DNA of 40,368 bases from Vulcanimicrobiota bacterium (GCA_003161435.1 PMOS01000001.1:32475-72842); one strand, 5' to 3'. Positions 1 through 8,696 are shown, counted from the first letter of the stretch. Program-made: numbers and translations. Notes: generated from the letters alone by a model not told the origin.

Positions 1-634
1 CGACGCCGGGCTCGCCGATCAAGGCCGGGTTGTTCTTCGTGCGGCGGCTGAGGATCTGGATGACGCGCTCGATCTCGTTGGCCCGGCCGATGACCGGGTC
101 GAGCTTGTTCTCGCGGGCCAGCGTGGTGAGGTCGCGGCCGTAGGCATCGAGGGTGGGGGTCTTCGACTTGCCCTTGGGCGCGGGCGGCTGCCCCTCGGCC
201 CCGAGCAGCGAGGTCGTTTGGACTCTGACCTTGGCCGGATCGACGCCCAGGTTCGTCAGGACGCGGGCGGCGACGCCCTCCCCCTCGCGAATCAGCCCCA
301 GCAGCAGATGCTCGGTGCCGATGTAGTTGTGGTTGAGCTGACGGGCCTCTTCGAAGGCCAGCTCGATGACCCGCTTGGCGCGCGGGGTGAAGACCATCTC
401 CTGCTGGACGGTCTGGCCGCCGCGGCCGACGATCGCCTCGACCTCCTGGCGCACCTTGGCCAGGTTGACCCCGAGGGTCTCGAGGACTTTCGCCGCGAGG
501 CTCTCCCCCTCCGAGATGATCCCGAGCAGGATGTGCTCGGTCCCGATGTAGTTGTTCCCGAGCCTCTGCGCCTCTTCCTGAGCGAGCACGATGCTGCGCC
601 GCGCGCGCTCGGTGAACGGTTCCCACATTGACAT
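1..634 (-). CDS. clpC: ATP-dependent Clp protease ATP-binding subunit ClpC, N-terminal part
   Basis: Read on the minus strand from ATG at 634, the frame stays open to the window edge, so only about 211 residues are present and the 3' end is missing. The product begins [12 protein letters not shown] and contains both Clp-N repeats, each carrying the NNYIGTEH / NHNYIGTEH signature followed by LLG. It continues into the start of the first AAA+ domain ([21 protein letters not shown], then [10 protein letters not shown], the beginning of Walker A). ClpC unfolds proteins for the ClpP peptidase in the cytoplasm. A second in-frame ATG lies at 628. A GGGGAG sequence lies about 12 bases upstream of the ATG at 634. 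No ctsR/mcsAB genes precede it; the gene is divergent from livH. The family assignment is secure. Confidence 0.95.
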   Translation of the reverse strand, partial: MSMWEPFTERARRSIVLAQEEAQRLGNNYIGTEHILLGIISEGESLAAKVLETLGVNLAKVRQEVEAIVGRGGQTVQQEMVFTPRAKRVIELAFEEARQLNHNYIGTEHLLLGLIREGEGVAARVLTNLGVDPAKVRVQTTSLLGAEGQPPAPKGKSKTPTLDAYGRDLTTLARENKLDPVIGRANEIERVIQILSRRTKNNPALIGEPGV

Positions 635-789
635 GACTCTACGAAACTCCCCGAGCGGCCCAGCCGCTCCCTGCCGCTAACGGCCGCTACTTGATACAAC
701 GTCGACGCGGCGCGTAGTGTCTTTATAACTTTCGGCCGCCTGGTTCAGTTTCAAACGCCCAGTCCTCGTGGCATGGAAGCGGACCCCTG
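635..789. promoter_or_regulatory. divergent intergenic region between clpC and livH
   Basis: This 155-base region separates two divergent genes and must hold both promoters. It has a short AT-richer patch (ttgataca at 691-698 and tttataac at 722-729) in otherwise GC-rich DNA. The two patches are too far apart (27 bases) to be one -35/-10 pair on the plus strand. I could not assign a defined promoter or a known heat-shock operator. Confidence 0.35.
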
Positions 790-1728
790 TTGCGCGAACG
801 ACAGGTCTTCCCGTCGCACCCGGAGGACGCCGCGATCCATTTCTTAGGACTGCTATCGGCACCCGAGCTGCTCGACCAGGTGGTCAACGGCGTCACGTTA
901 GGGATGCTGTACATTCTGGTCGCCCTCGGGCTGAACATCATCCTCGGGCTGATGGGGGTGATCAACTTCTCGCACGGCTCCTTCTTCATGCTGGGCGCCT
1001 ACTTGACGTACCAACTCAACGGAGCGATCGGATTCTGGCCGGCGATCCTGGCCTCGGCGTTGATCGTGGGGTTGCTTGGCATGGCGTTCGAGTCGACGCT
1101 CATCCGGCCGCTCTACAAGCGCCTCCCCGAGTACACGCTGCTGCTGACCTTCGGGACGGCGCTGATCTTCACGCAGATCGTCCGTCGCGTCTGGGGCGAC
1201 GATGCCGTGCGCGTCGAGCAACCGAGCTACATTCCGCAGTCGATCTCGATCGGCTCGTACCAGCTGCCCTTTTACAAGGACGTCCTGCTGGTGCTGCTGA
1301 CGATCGTGATCCTCACGCTGGTTTGGCTGCTGTTGAACAAGACGAACATCGGGATCATCATCCGCGCCGGGACGCGCGACGCCGAGATGGTCAAGATCAT
1401 GGGCATCAACATGCCGCTGATGTTCACCCTCGTGTTCGGGATCGGCTCGTTCATGGCCGGCCTGGCCGGCGCGCTCGCCGCGCCGATCTACGCGGTCCAG
1501 CCGCAGCTGGCGTCGCAGTGGATCGTGCTCACCTTCGTGATCGTGATCGTCGGCGGCATCGGCTCGTTCTGGGGCGCGATCGTCGGCGGCCTGTTGATCG
1601 GGGTCCTGTCGAGCCTGATGTCGCTCTTCTTCCCACCGGCCGTCGAGCTGACCGGCTACGTCATCATGGGGATCATCCTGCTGGTGCGCCCGCGCGGCTT
1701 GTTCGGCGTCGAGGGTCTGTTCGAGTGA
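790..1728 (+). CDS. livH: branched-chain amino acid ABC transporter permease LivH
   Basis: A 312-residue integral membrane permease. About eight hydrophobic segments are visible, starting near residue 30. Family landmarks are GLNIILGLMGVINFSHGSFF near residue 50, RAGTRDAEMVKIMGIN (the cytoplasmic EAA-like loop that contacts the ATPases) near residue 195, and a C-terminal RPRGLFG. It forms the inner-membrane channel with LivM for leucine, isoleucine and valine or related substrates. The start is TTG at 790; no ATG lies in frame nearby, so the start is uncertain. It is the first gene of livHMGF and overlaps livM by 4 bases. No periplasmic binding protein (LivK) gene is in the window. Confidence 0.93.
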   Translation: MRERQVFPSHPEDAAIHFLGLLSAPELLDQVVNGVTLGMLYILVALGLNIILGLMGVINFSHGSFFMLGAYLTYQLNGAIGFWPAILASALIVGLLGMAFESTLIRPLYKRLPEYTLLLTFGTALIFTQIVRRVWGDDAVRVEQPSYIPQSISIGSYQLPFYKDVLLVLLTIVILTLVWLLLNKTNIGIIIRAGTRDAEMVKIMGINMPLMFTLVFGIGSFMAGLAGALAAPIYAVQPQLASQWIVLTFVIVIVGGIGSFWGAIVGGLLIGVLSSLMSLFFPPAVELTGYVIMGIILLVRPRGLFGVEGLFE

Positions 1729-2864
1729 GCGTTCCGGCAGCCGGGGGCAAGTCGAAGCGCAACGTACTGACGCACCCGCTGCTATGGACCGCGATCCTGT
1801 TCGTCGTGTTGCCGTTCGTTGCCGGCGCGAACCCATTCGCGCACCAGGGCGGCTTCGTCGACATCGCGACGACGATGTTGATCTTCGCGCTCTTCGCCAG
1901 CGGCTTCAACCTGCTGTTCGGGCACGTCGGGGAACTATCGTTCGGCCACGCGATGTTCTTCGCGCTGGGCGCCTACACCACGGCGCTGTACACCAAGGGC
2001 TTCTCGGTCGTGCTCTTCGGTCAGCCGTTGCAGCACGCGCCGACCGACGGGATGATCGTCGCGCTGGGCCTTTCGCTGCTGATCGGCCTGGCCTGGGCCT
2101 GGTTCTTGGCCCGGCTGATCGTGCCGCGCTCGAGCGGGATCTATTTTGCGATGATCACCTTGGCGTTTGCGCAAGTGATCTACTTCATCGCCTTCAACTA
2201 CAGCGACCTGACCGGCGGCGAGGACGGTATCCAAGGGATCATGCGGCCGTCGCTGGGCCCGCTCACCTCCGATTGGTTCCACGAATCGATCCATTACTAC
2301 ATCTTCGCGGCGGTCGTCGTCTTCTTGACGTTGCTGCTGCTGTACTGGATCATCAGCTCGCCGTTCGGCAGCGTGCTGCACGCGATCCGCGAGAACAAGC
2401 AGCGCGCGCGTTTCCTGGGTTACGACGTCGACAAGTACCGCGTCAACGCGTTCGTGCTCTCGGCGTTCTTTCCGATCGTGGCGGGCTGGCTGTGGGCGTT
2501 CTTCCAGCAAGCGATGAACCCCGACGCCGGCTCGGTCGATTACTCCGGCAACGTCGTCATGATGTCACTGCTGGGAGGGATGCAGACGTTCATGGGCCCC
2601 ATCATCGGCGCGATCGTCTACTGGGAGCTGCAAAACAACGTCTCGCAGGCGACGAAGTACTGGGAAGCATGGATCGGGATCGTGTTCGTCGTGTTCGTGC
2701 TGGCGGGTCCGCGTGGCGTGATGGGGTTGGCCGACGACATTCGCCACTACGGCTTCGCCAACGCGCTGCGCCGCGGGTTCTCATCGCGCGCACGGTACCA
2801 GACCGACGTCAAGGAAGAACTACCGCCGCTCGACGAGTCCGTCGCGCCGGAGCACGTTTCATGA
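1725..2864 (+). CDS. livM: branched-chain amino acid ABC transporter permease LivM
   Basis: A 379-residue second permease of the Liv system. The GTG at 1725 overlaps the livH stop (GTGA), implying coupled translation. Diagnostic stretches are FNLLFGHVGELSFGHAMFF, YFAMITLAFAQVIYF, the loop AIRENKQRARFLGYDV that docks on the ATPases, and a C-terminal LAGPRGVMGLADD. About nine or ten membrane segments are visible. The tail after residue 340 is hydrophilic and acidic (KEELPPLDES) and extends past the usual end of the family. An in-frame open stretch runs upstream inside livH, but only the part from 1725 shows LivM similarity. Confidence 0.93.
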   Translation: MSVPAAGGKSKRNVLTHPLLWTAILFVVLPFVAGANPFAHQGGFVDIATTMLIFALFASGFNLLFGHVGELSFGHAMFFALGAYTTALYTKGFSVVLFGQPLQHAPTDGMIVALGLSLLIGLAWAWFLARLIVPRSSGIYFAMITLAFAQVIYFIAFNYSDLTGGEDGIQGIMRPSLGPLTSDWFHESIHYYIFAAVVVFLTLLLLYWIISSPFGSVLHAIRENKQRARFLGYDVDKYRVNAFVLSAFFPIVAGWLWAFFQQAMNPDAGSVDYSGNVVMMSLLGGMQTFMGPIIGAIVYWELQNNVSQATKYWEAWIGIVFVVFVLAGPRGVMGLADDIRHYGFANALRRGFSSRARYQTDVKEELPPLDESVAPEHVS

Positions 2865-3634
2865 CGTCCGGCGAACAGTCGTCCGCGAACGACTACGTCT
2901 TTCGGACCGAGGGGCTGACGCGCCGGTTCTCGGGCTTCACCGCGGTCAACAGCGTCACGCTCACCATCCCGACCGGCGGCGTGCGCACGATCATCGGCCC
3001 GAACGGTGCCGGCAAGACGACGTTCTTCAACTTGCTCAGCGGCCTGCTGCCGCCCAGCGAAGGGCGCATCTGGTTCAAGGACCGCGAGATCACCTCGCTG
3101 CTCGCCTATCAGCGTGCGCGGCTGGGGATCGCGCGCTCCTTCCAGATCACCAACATCTTCGGCCACCTCACCGTCTACGAGAACGTTCGGCTCGCGGTCC
3201 AAGCGGTGCACGACGGGAAGGCGAACTTCTTTCTTCCGGCGCGCCGGATGGGCGATCTGGCGACGCAGACCGAGCGCGTGCTGAACGACGTCGGGCTGTC
3301 GGACGCCGCCGGAGCGCGGGCGGAGAACCTCTCGCACGGCGATCAGCGGCGGCTCGAGATCGGCCTGGTCATCGCGAGCGATCCGCCGGTGCTGCTGCTC
3401 GACGAGCCGCTGGCCGGCATGTCGCCGACGGAAACCCACGAAACGGTCGATTTGATCCAGCGCATCTCACCGGGCCGCACGATCCTGCTCGTCGAGCACG
3501 ACATCGACGTCGTGATGGCGATCTCGACGACGATCACGGTCTTTCAAACGGGCGCGGTTCTGGCGATCGGAACCCCGCAGGAGATCCGCGCCAACGAAGC
3601 CGTCCAACGCGCCTACCTGGGAGAGCTCGTCTGA
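2861..3634 (+). CDS. livG: branched-chain amino acid ABC transporter ATP-binding protein LivG
   Basis: A 257-residue cytoplasmic ATPase subunit. The ATG at 2861 overlaps the livM stop by 4 bases. Motifs are Walker A GPNGAGKTT, the Q-loop segment GIARSFQITNIFGHLTV, the signature LSHGDQRRLEIG (LSHGDQ in place of the consensus LSGGQ, a frequent LivG form), Walker B VLLLDEPLAGM and the switch histidine in LLVEHDIDVVM. The usual LivG order and length are kept. It pairs with LivF to drive LivHM transport. Confidence 0.94.
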   Translation: MTSGEQSSANDYVFRTEGLTRRFSGFTAVNSVTLTIPTGGVRTIIGPNGAGKTTFFNLLSGLLPPSEGRIWFKDREITSLLAYQRARLGIARSFQITNIFGHLTVYENVRLAVQAVHDGKANFFLPARRMGDLATQTERVLNDVGLSDAAGARAENLSHGDQRRLEIGLVIASDPPVLLLDEPLAGMSPTETHETVDLIQRISPGRTILLVEHDIDVVMAISTTITVFQTGAVLAIGTPQEIRANEAVQRAYLGELV

Positions 3635-4329
3635 TGCTGCTCGAGCTCGATTGCGTCAATGCGTATTACGACAAGAGCCACGTGCTGCAGGACGTGTCGT
3701 TGAACGTCGACGCCGGCGAGGTCGTCGCGCTGCTGGGGCGCAACGGGTCTGGTCGCTCGACGACGTGTAAGACGATCATGGGCCTCGTCCCGGCGCGTTC
3801 CGGAACGATCTCGTTCAAGGGCAAACCCATCACGAACAAGAGCCCGTTCGCGCTCGCGCAACTCGGGATCGCCTTCGTCCCGGAGGACCGGCGCATCTTC
3901 CCCAACCTGACCGTCGGCGAGAACCTACGGCTCGCCGCGCTGGCCGGGCGCAAGGGCGAATGGACGGAGAAACGCATCTACGAAACGTTCGCGGTCCTGG
4001 GCGAACGCAAAGACAAACCGGCGAAGCTCTCCGGCGGGGAACAACAGATGCTGGCGATCGCGCGCGCACTCGTCGCGAACCCCGAGATCATCCTGCTCGA
4101 CGAGCCGATGGAAGGGCTCGCGCCGCTGGTCGCGCGTAGCGTCGAAGAGGTCGTGCGCTCGATCCGCAGCGAGGGGAACACGATCTTGCTGGTCGAGCAG
4201 AACGCGCAGGTCGCGATGAGTCTCTCCGACCGCGGCTACGTGCTCTCCAACGGTCGCGTGGTAGGTTCGGGGACCATCGCCGAGCTGCGCGGCGACGAGG
4301 CGATGATGCAACGGTACCTCGCGGTGTAG
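3634..4329 (+). CDS. livF: branched-chain amino acid ABC transporter ATP-binding protein LivF, Walker A Lys replaced by Arg
   Basis: A 231-residue ATPase whose ATG at 3634 shares one base with the livG stop (TGATG). LivF hallmarks are the segment FVPEDRRIFPNLTVGENL, signature LSGGEQQMLAIARAL, Walker B IILLDEPMEGLAPL and switch histidine position LLVEQNAQVAM (Gln instead of His, as in many LivF proteins). The P-loop reads GRNGSGRST at residues 35-43, so the invariant lysine is arginine (codon cgc at 3754-3756). I recall this GRNGxGRST form from some other LivF proteins, so it may be a family variant rather than a defect. Last gene of the transporter operon. Confidence 0.94.
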   Translation: MLLELDCVNAYYDKSHVLQDVSLNVDAGEVVALLGRNGSGRSTTCKTIMGLVPARSGTISFKGKPITNKSPFALAQLGIAFVPEDRRIFPNLTVGENLRLAALAGRKGEWTEKRIYETFAVLGERKDKPAKLSGGEQQMLAIARALVANPEIILLDEPMEGLAPLVARSVEEVVRSIRSEGNTILLVEQNAQVAMSLSDRGYVLSNGRVVGSGTIAELRGDEAMMQRYLAV

Positions 4330-4449
4330 ACATGCCCGGCAGCAAAGCGGTCGGACCGGCAGCGATTCACGGGGCGTCTGGAAGCGAGCGGTCACAGGAC
4401 CGGAGCCTCTCCGGAACTCCCGCCGGTGGGATCGAGTCGTAGCCAACGT

Positions 4450-4761
4450 ATGGTAACCGCGGAAGTGGTGCGCGAGGCGCTCAAAGACGTCGACGATCCC
4501 GAGCTCAACATGGGGATCCTCGACCTCGGGCTCGTTTACGACGTGGTCTGCGAGGGCGCGGCCGGCGAGGACGTGACCGTCACGATGACGCTGACCTCGC
4601 CGATGTGCCCGGTCGGGCCCATGTTCAAGCAAGCGGTACTGAGCAAGGTCGAGAGCGTCGACGGTGTCAAGCACGCGACCGTCGACATTACGTTCAACCC
4701 GCCGTGGGATCCGAAAACGATGGCCAGCGAGGACGTTAAGCTGGCGCTGGGGATCTGGTAG
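4450..4761 (+). CDS. MIP18/SufT-like iron-sulfur assembly factor (DUF59)
   Basis: A 103-residue protein of the DUF59/MIP18 family, which includes SufT and PaaD-like factors that help mature Fe-S proteins. The conserved points are visible: DVDDPELNMGILDLGLVYDV at the N-terminus, LTSPMCPVGP with the reactive cysteine in the middle, and FNPPWDPKTM near the C-terminus. ATG at 4450 gives a family-like N-terminus; GTG at 4426 would add eight residues. It follows livF after about 120 bases. This gap (4330-4449) holds no further gene that I can see. The family assignment is strong; the client protein is unknown. Confidence 0.85.
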   Translation: MVTAEVVREALKDVDDPELNMGILDLGLVYDVVCEGAAGEDVTVTMTLTSPMCPVGPMFKQAVLSKVESVDGVKHATVDITFNPPWDPKTMASEDVKLALGIW

Positions 4762-4800
4762 CGGGCTAAGCCCGGCACCGCGCTTGCCGATCCCTAGGGG

Positions 4801-6069
4801 GTGTCCGGTTCGCCGAGGGATTACCGTCTGCGCTGTTGCGGCTGTGGCGCGCTGTTCGATGACGACGGCGTACGGCTCGACTGCGCCCACCCGCACCCGC
4901 CCGCGCTGCTCCGCAGCGAGTACGCGCAGACGCGCTACGCGCCGAGTGGCGGCCCGTCGGTAACGCGCTACCGGAGCTGGCTGCCGCTGGGGCAACCGAT
5001 CGCGACCGACGCGGCGACCGCCGTCTACCGCAGCGAGGGACTCGGAGCGCACTTGGGGCTGCGGAATCTTTGGATCGCGTTCAACGGGTGGTGGCCCGAG
5101 CGCGGTGCGACCCTGCGGACCGCGACGTTCAAGGAGCTCGAAGCGATCGCCGTCTTCGGCCGCCTCGCGCCGGACGAGGGCCGCACGCTGGTGGTGGCGT
5201 CGGCCGGCAACACGGCGGCCGCGTTCGCCCAGATCGCGACCGCGAGCGCGCTGCCGATCGTCATCGTCATCCCGCTCGAGGCCTGGGAACCGCTGGCGTC
5301 GCTCGTTCACGTCGGCCCCTCGGTGCGGATCGTCGCGGTGGAAGACGGGACGTACGACGACGCCATCGCGCTGGCGAAACGCCTGGCCGCGCTCGACGGC
5401 TACGTCGCCGAAGGCGGCGTGCGCAACGTCGCTCGCCGCGACGGGATGGGGACGATCGTGCTGGCAGCCGTCGACGCGATCGGCACGCTGCCGGACGTGT
5501 ACGTCCAAGCCGTCGGCAGCGCAGCCGGCGCCCTGGCCGCGCACGAAGCCGCGCTGCGGCTGATCGCGGACGGCAACTTCGGGAGCCGGGTTCCGCGGCT
5601 GCTCCTCTCACAGAACGCACCCTTCACGCCGATCCACGACGCGTGGTCGCGCCGCGCCGCGACGCTCGGCGAACGCAGTGCCGCCGACGTTCGCGAACGT
5701 CAGAGCCGCATCGGGGCGACGGTACTCGGCAACCCGGCGCCCCCGTACTCCGCACCGGGCGGAATCCGCGAAGCGCTCGCCGAGGCGGGCGGTCGAACGT
5801 ATGCGGTGACCAACGACGAGATGGCGCGATCGATGCTCCAGTTCGCCGAGCTCGAGGGGATCGACGTCGAGCCCGCCGCCGGCGTCGCGATCGCCGCCCT
5901 CGCGCAAGCCGCGCGCGACGGGAACGTCGGCCGGGACGAAACCATCCTGCTCAACGTCACCGGCGGCGGCCGCGCGCGCCGGCCGGTGGTGACCGCCCGG
6001 CAACGCCCGCCGCTGGTGGTCGACCGGGCCGAGATCGCGGCCACGGAAGGCCTCGCCGAGCGGGTATGA
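4801..6069 (+). CDS. cysteate synthase-like PLP-dependent enzyme (threonine synthase fold)
   Basis: A 422-residue fold-type II PLP enzyme. An N-terminal zinc-ribbon-like start (LRCCGCGALFDDDG, residues 10-23) leads into LLRSEY and WLPLG. The Schiff-base lysine is most likely Lys111 in TFKELEA, and the PLP-binding asparagine lies in VASAGNTAAAF. Further blocks are EGGVRNVARRDGMGT, QAVGSAAG, PPYSAPGGI, YAVTNDE, EGIDVEPAAGVA and NVTGGG. From memory this order matches archaeal cysteate synthase (phosphoserine + sulfite to cysteate + phosphate), which serves coenzyme M synthesis, better than ordinary threonine synthase. The length is close to that family (about 416). The start GTG at 4801 has no good ribosome-binding site. 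The substrate is an inference. Confidence 0.78.
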   Translation: MSGSPRDYRLRCCGCGALFDDDGVRLDCAHPHPPALLRSEYAQTRYAPSGGPSVTRYRSWLPLGQPIATDAATAVYRSEGLGAHLGLRNLWIAFNGWWPERGATLRTATFKELEAIAVFGRLAPDEGRTLVVASAGNTAAAFAQIATASALPIVIVIPLEAWEPLASLVHVGPSVRIVAVEDGTYDDAIALAKRLAALDGYVAEGGVRNVARRDGMGTIVLAAVDAIGTLPDVYVQAVGSAAGALAAHEAALRLIADGNFGSRVPRLLLSQNAPFTPIHDAWSRRAATLGERSAADVRERQSRIGATVLGNPAPPYSAPGGIREALAEAGGRTYAVTNDEMARSMLQFAELEGIDVEPAAGVAIAALAQAARDGNVGRDETILLNVTGGGRARRPVVTARQRPPLVVDRAEIAATEGLAERV

Positions 6070-6076
6070 TGCGAGC

Positions 6077-6607
6077 GTGAACATGCTCGCAGCCCGAAGC
6101 ACCCTAGCCGCCGTGGCCCTCGCCTTCGCGGTCAGCGCCGTCACCGCACCGGCGGCCGCCCGCCGCCACGACACGCCGGATCCGCTGGCGACGCCGACCC
6201 TCCAACCGCTGTACGCCATTGCGTCGCCGCCGCCGACGATGGCGCAGGCCTCGGCCGCCGATGCGTGCGCGAACGACGCGTTTCTCTCCTATCGCACCGT
6301 GCCGATGCCGTTCCAGAACGAAGTCACGGTCTGCGGCCTGGTGATCGATGCCGCCACCGCGCCGCCCCTCCGCGGAGTGAGCCACGCGAGCTTTCTGCTC
6401 GACGTCGACGGCAGCGATCCGATCGCCGTCGTCGCCGACGGTTCGAGCGCGGTCGTCGCCCATCCGGGCGATGTCGCGGTCGTGCGCGGCCGCTATCATC
6501 GCGAGAACGGCGGCGCCGAAGGGATCGACGACACGCACAACGGCGCTTCCGGTCGCGGTTGGGCCTTCGACGGCTACGTGATGCTCAACGGGACGCTCTA
6601 CCGCTAA
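6077..6607 (+). CDS. small secreted protein, DUF3465-like
   Basis: A 174-176-residue protein with a signal peptide ([18 protein letters not shown], then APAAA as a likely cleavage region). Start GTG 6077 or ATG 6083; ATG at 6083 gives a cleaner signal peptide. The mature part has two cysteines (DACAND and VTVCGLV) that may form a disulfide. The block [49 protein letters not shown] resembles DUF3465, an OB-fold-like secreted domain; this resemblance is from memory. It starts 7 bases after the cysteate-synthase-like gene, so it is probably cotranscribed. The function is unknown. Confidence 0.65.
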   Translation: MNMLAARSTLAAVALAFAVSAVTAPAAARRHDTPDPLATPTLQPLYAIASPPPTMAQASAADACANDAFLSYRTVPMPFQNEVTVCGLVIDAATAPPLRGVSHASFLLDVDGSDPIAVVADGSSAVVAHPGDVAVVRGRYHRENGGAEGIDDTHNGASGRGWAFDGYVMLNGTLYR

Positions 6608-6656
6608 GCGCGGAGCACGGGCGGACGGACCCGCATCCCCGGCGGCGAAGCCCGAC

Positions 6657-8222
6657 GTGATGTCGACCGAATCGCCGCACGATCAGGCGCAGCACCGGCT
6701 CGAGCGGATGCGGGCGGAGTCGCTCGCGCCCGCCGGCGAGGACGCGAACGAGCGGCAGCGCGCGCGCGGCAAGCGCATCGCGCGCGAACGAGTCGAGGCG
6801 CTCGTCGATCCCGCTTCCTTCGTCGAGCTCGATCGTTTCGCGGTCCATCGCACGGCTGAGTTCGGGCTCGGCGAACGCTCGTTCCTCGGGGACGGCGTCG
6901 TGACGGGGCACGCGACGATCGACGGCCGGCGCGTCTTTCTCTTCTCGCAGGACTTTACCGTGCTCGGCGGATCGCTGGGTGAAGTGATGGCCGAGAAGAT
7001 CTGCAAGGTGATGGACCTCGCTGTGCGGACCGGCTGTCCGGTGATCGGGATCAACGACTCCGGCGGAGCTCGCATCCAAGAGGGCGTCGTGAGCTTGGGT
7101 GGCTACGCCGAGATCTTCTGGCGCAACGTCCAGGCGTCGGGCGTCGTCCCGCAGATCTCGCTGATCGCCGGACCGTGCGCGGGGGGTGCCGTCTACTCGC
7201 CGGCGATCACCGACTTCACGGTCATGGTAGAAGGCATATCGCAGATGTTCATCACCGGTCCGGACGTGACCAAGGCCGTCACCGGCGAGGACGTGAGCTT
7301 CGAAGAGCTCGGCGGCGCGATCACGCACGCGACCAAGAGCGGCGTCGCGCACCTGACCGCGGCCGACGAAGACGAGATGAACGAGCACTGCCGGCGGCTG
7401 CTCTCCTTCATCCCGTCGAATAACCTGGATGACCCGCCGCTCGTGCCGACCGCCGACGACCCCCTGCGCGTCGCGCCCGAGCTCGACGAGCTGATCCCCG
7501 ATTCGCCGAACAAGCCGTACGACATCATCGATGCGATCGTTCCCGTCCTCGACGACGGCGACTTCTTCGAGATCCAGCCGCTGTGGGCGCAGAACATCGT
7601 GATCGGTTTCGGGCGCATCGGCGGCCGCAGCGTCGGCGTCGTCGCGAACCAGCCGAAGGTCCTCGCCGGCGTGCTCGACATCAACGCGTCGATCAAAGCC
7701 GCGCGCTTCGTGCGGTTCTGCGACGCGTTCAACATTCCGCTGCTGACGTTCGTCGACGTCCCGGGCTTCCTGCCGGGGACGAGTCAGGAGTGGGGCGGCA
7801 TCATCAAGCACGGTGCGAAGCTGCTGTACGCGTTCGCCGAGGCGACGGTCCCCAAGATCACCGTGATCACGCGCAAGGCGTACGGCGGCGCGTACGACGT
7901 CATGTCGTCCAAGCACATCCGGGCGGACTTCAACTTCGCCTGGCCCACGTCCGAGATCGCGGTGATGGGCTCGGCCGGGGCGGTCAAGATCCTCAACCGC
8001 CGCGAGATCGCCGACGCCGCCGACCCGGTTGCGAAGGCCGCCGATCTGGTCGCCGACTACACGGAGCACTTCGCCAACCCGTACATCGCCGCTCAGCGCG
8101 GCTACGTCGACGACGTCATCGAGGCTTCCCAGACGCGCCGCGCCGTGTCACACGCGCTCGATGCGCTCGCCAACAAACGCGTCGACCGACCGCACCGCAA
8201 GCACGGCAACATCCCGCTGTAG
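6657..8222 (+). CDS. pccB: propionyl-CoA carboxylase beta chain (carboxyltransferase)
   Basis: A 521-residue carboxyltransferase subunit that moves CO2 from carboxybiotin to an acyl-CoA. The N-terminal half has [28 protein letters not shown] and [13 protein letters not shown]. The C-terminal half has [29 protein letters not shown] and [14 protein letters not shown]. The Asp in GGAYDVM (about residue 414) aligns with Asp422 of Streptomyces coelicolor PccB, where Asp favours propionyl-CoA and Ile favours acetyl-CoA. That supports a propionyl-CoA carboxylase, feeding the mutase and epimerase further on. GTG 6657 is immediately followed by ATG 6660; either may be used. The alpha chain lies 3.2 kb downstream, separated by a minus-strand block. 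Confidence 0.93.
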   Translation: MMSTESPHDQAQHRLERMRAESLAPAGEDANERQRARGKRIARERVEALVDPASFVELDRFAVHRTAEFGLGERSFLGDGVVTGHATIDGRRVFLFSQDFTVLGGSLGEVMAEKICKVMDLAVRTGCPVIGINDSGGARIQEGVVSLGGYAEIFWRNVQASGVVPQISLIAGPCAGGAVYSPAITDFTVMVEGISQMFITGPDVTKAVTGEDVSFEELGGAITHATKSGVAHLTAADEDEMNEHCRRLLSFIPSNNLDDPPLVPTADDPLRVAPELDELIPDSPNKPYDIIDAIVPVLDDGDFFEIQPLWAQNIVIGFGRIGGRSVGVVANQPKVLAGVLDINASIKAARFVRFCDAFNIPLLTFVDVPGFLPGTSQEWGGIIKHGAKLLYAFAEATVPKITVITRKAYGGAYDVMSSKHIRADFNFAWPTSEIAVMGSAGAVKILNRREIADAADPVAKAADLVADYTEHFANPYIAAQRGYVDDVIEASQTRRAVSHALDALANKRVDRPHRKHGNIPL

Positions 8223-8230
8223 GTCTACGG

Positions 8231-8259
8231 CCCTTCGACGGGCTCAGGGTGACACGGTT
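8231..8259. repeat. dispersed repeat CCCTTCGAC(RR)GCTCAGGRTGACACGGTT, copy 1
   Basis: A 29-base element between the convergent pccB and lipoprotein genes. It matches 12843-12871 at 26 of 29 positions. It contributes the last codons and the TGA stop (8246-8244) of the lipoprotein on the minus strand. Elements of this form are widespread and multicopy in many GC-rich bacterial genomes; their role is unknown. Confidence 0.7.
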
Positions 8260-8696
8260 ACGCTGAAGGTTTGCATGCCGTCGGCGCCGAGGTCGATCGA
8301 CTGCGTGCACGAACCGACAGATTGCGGGGTGAAGAACACGACATACGACGGGGCCTGCGTACCGTTCGCGTCGGTGAACTGCATCGTCGCGCTCGTCATG
8401 TGCGCGACCTTCGAGCACGCGCCCGCGAGCAGGCCGGGATTCGCCGCCTGCAGGTCGGCGGTGAACGTTCCGGGCGACGGATAGACTCCGTTCGTCGGAC
8501 CGGAGTCGACGTACATGTATTGAGGCTGCGAGCTCGCCAAGCTGAGCTGCACGTCGGTGGGGTTCGCGCGCAGCGCGGCGATCCAGCTAACGGCGGTCGG
8601 CGCCGCGGCGCTCGCGCCTGCACCGCCGCCACCGCAACCGGCCAGCGACGATGATGCGAGGACGAGGATCGCGCACCCAAGCGATCTCACGCTCAC
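8244..8696 (-). CDS. small secreted lipoprotein
   Basis: A 150-residue protein with a lipoprotein signal: VSVRSLGCAILVLASSSLAGC followed by GGGGAG, so the lipidated cysteine would be near residue 21. The mature part is small, contains two more cysteines (GACSKV and SCTQSI) and ends VTVSP. I do not recognise a domain. The start GTG at 8696 overlaps the stop of the upstream receiver gene (GTGA), which argues for translational coupling and against longer upstream starts. The stop and last four residues come from the dispersed repeat at 8231-8259, so the original 3' end may have been altered. Confidence 0.72.
   Translation of the reverse strand: MSVRSLGCAILVLASSSLAGCGGGGAGASAAAPTAVSWIAALRANPTDVQLSLASSQPQYMYVDSGPTNGVYPSPGTFTADLQAANPGLLAGACSKVAHMTSATMQFTDANGTQAPSYVVFFTPQSVGSCTQSIDLGADGMQTFSVTVSP

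Noticed and set aside
691..729. TTGATA and TATAAC as a sigma-70 promoter for livH
   Set aside because: Spacing of 27 bases is too long for a -35/-10 pair.
768..1724. Open frame upstream of livM running through livH
   Set aside because: It is an Arg/Ala-rich frame-shifted shadow of livH; LivM similarity begins only at GTG 1725.
4762..4775. CGGGCT/AGCCCG palindrome after the SufT-like gene as a terminator
   Set aside because: The loop would be too small and no T-run follows; chance is likely in GC-rich DNA.
3925..5544. Long minus-strand open frame opposite livF and the PLP enzyme
   Set aside because: GC-rich antisense shadow with low-complexity Arg/Ala content and no domain; the plus-strand genes are clear.
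4801..6069. Plain threonine synthase
   Set aside because: The blocks around the PLP lysine (FKELEA rather than SFKDRG) and the later conserved segments fit the cysteate synthase branch better, although activity is unproven.
6585..8069. 494-codon minus-strand frame opposite pccB
   Set aside because: Composition typical of an antisense shadow; the plus strand encodes a well-conserved carboxyltransferase.
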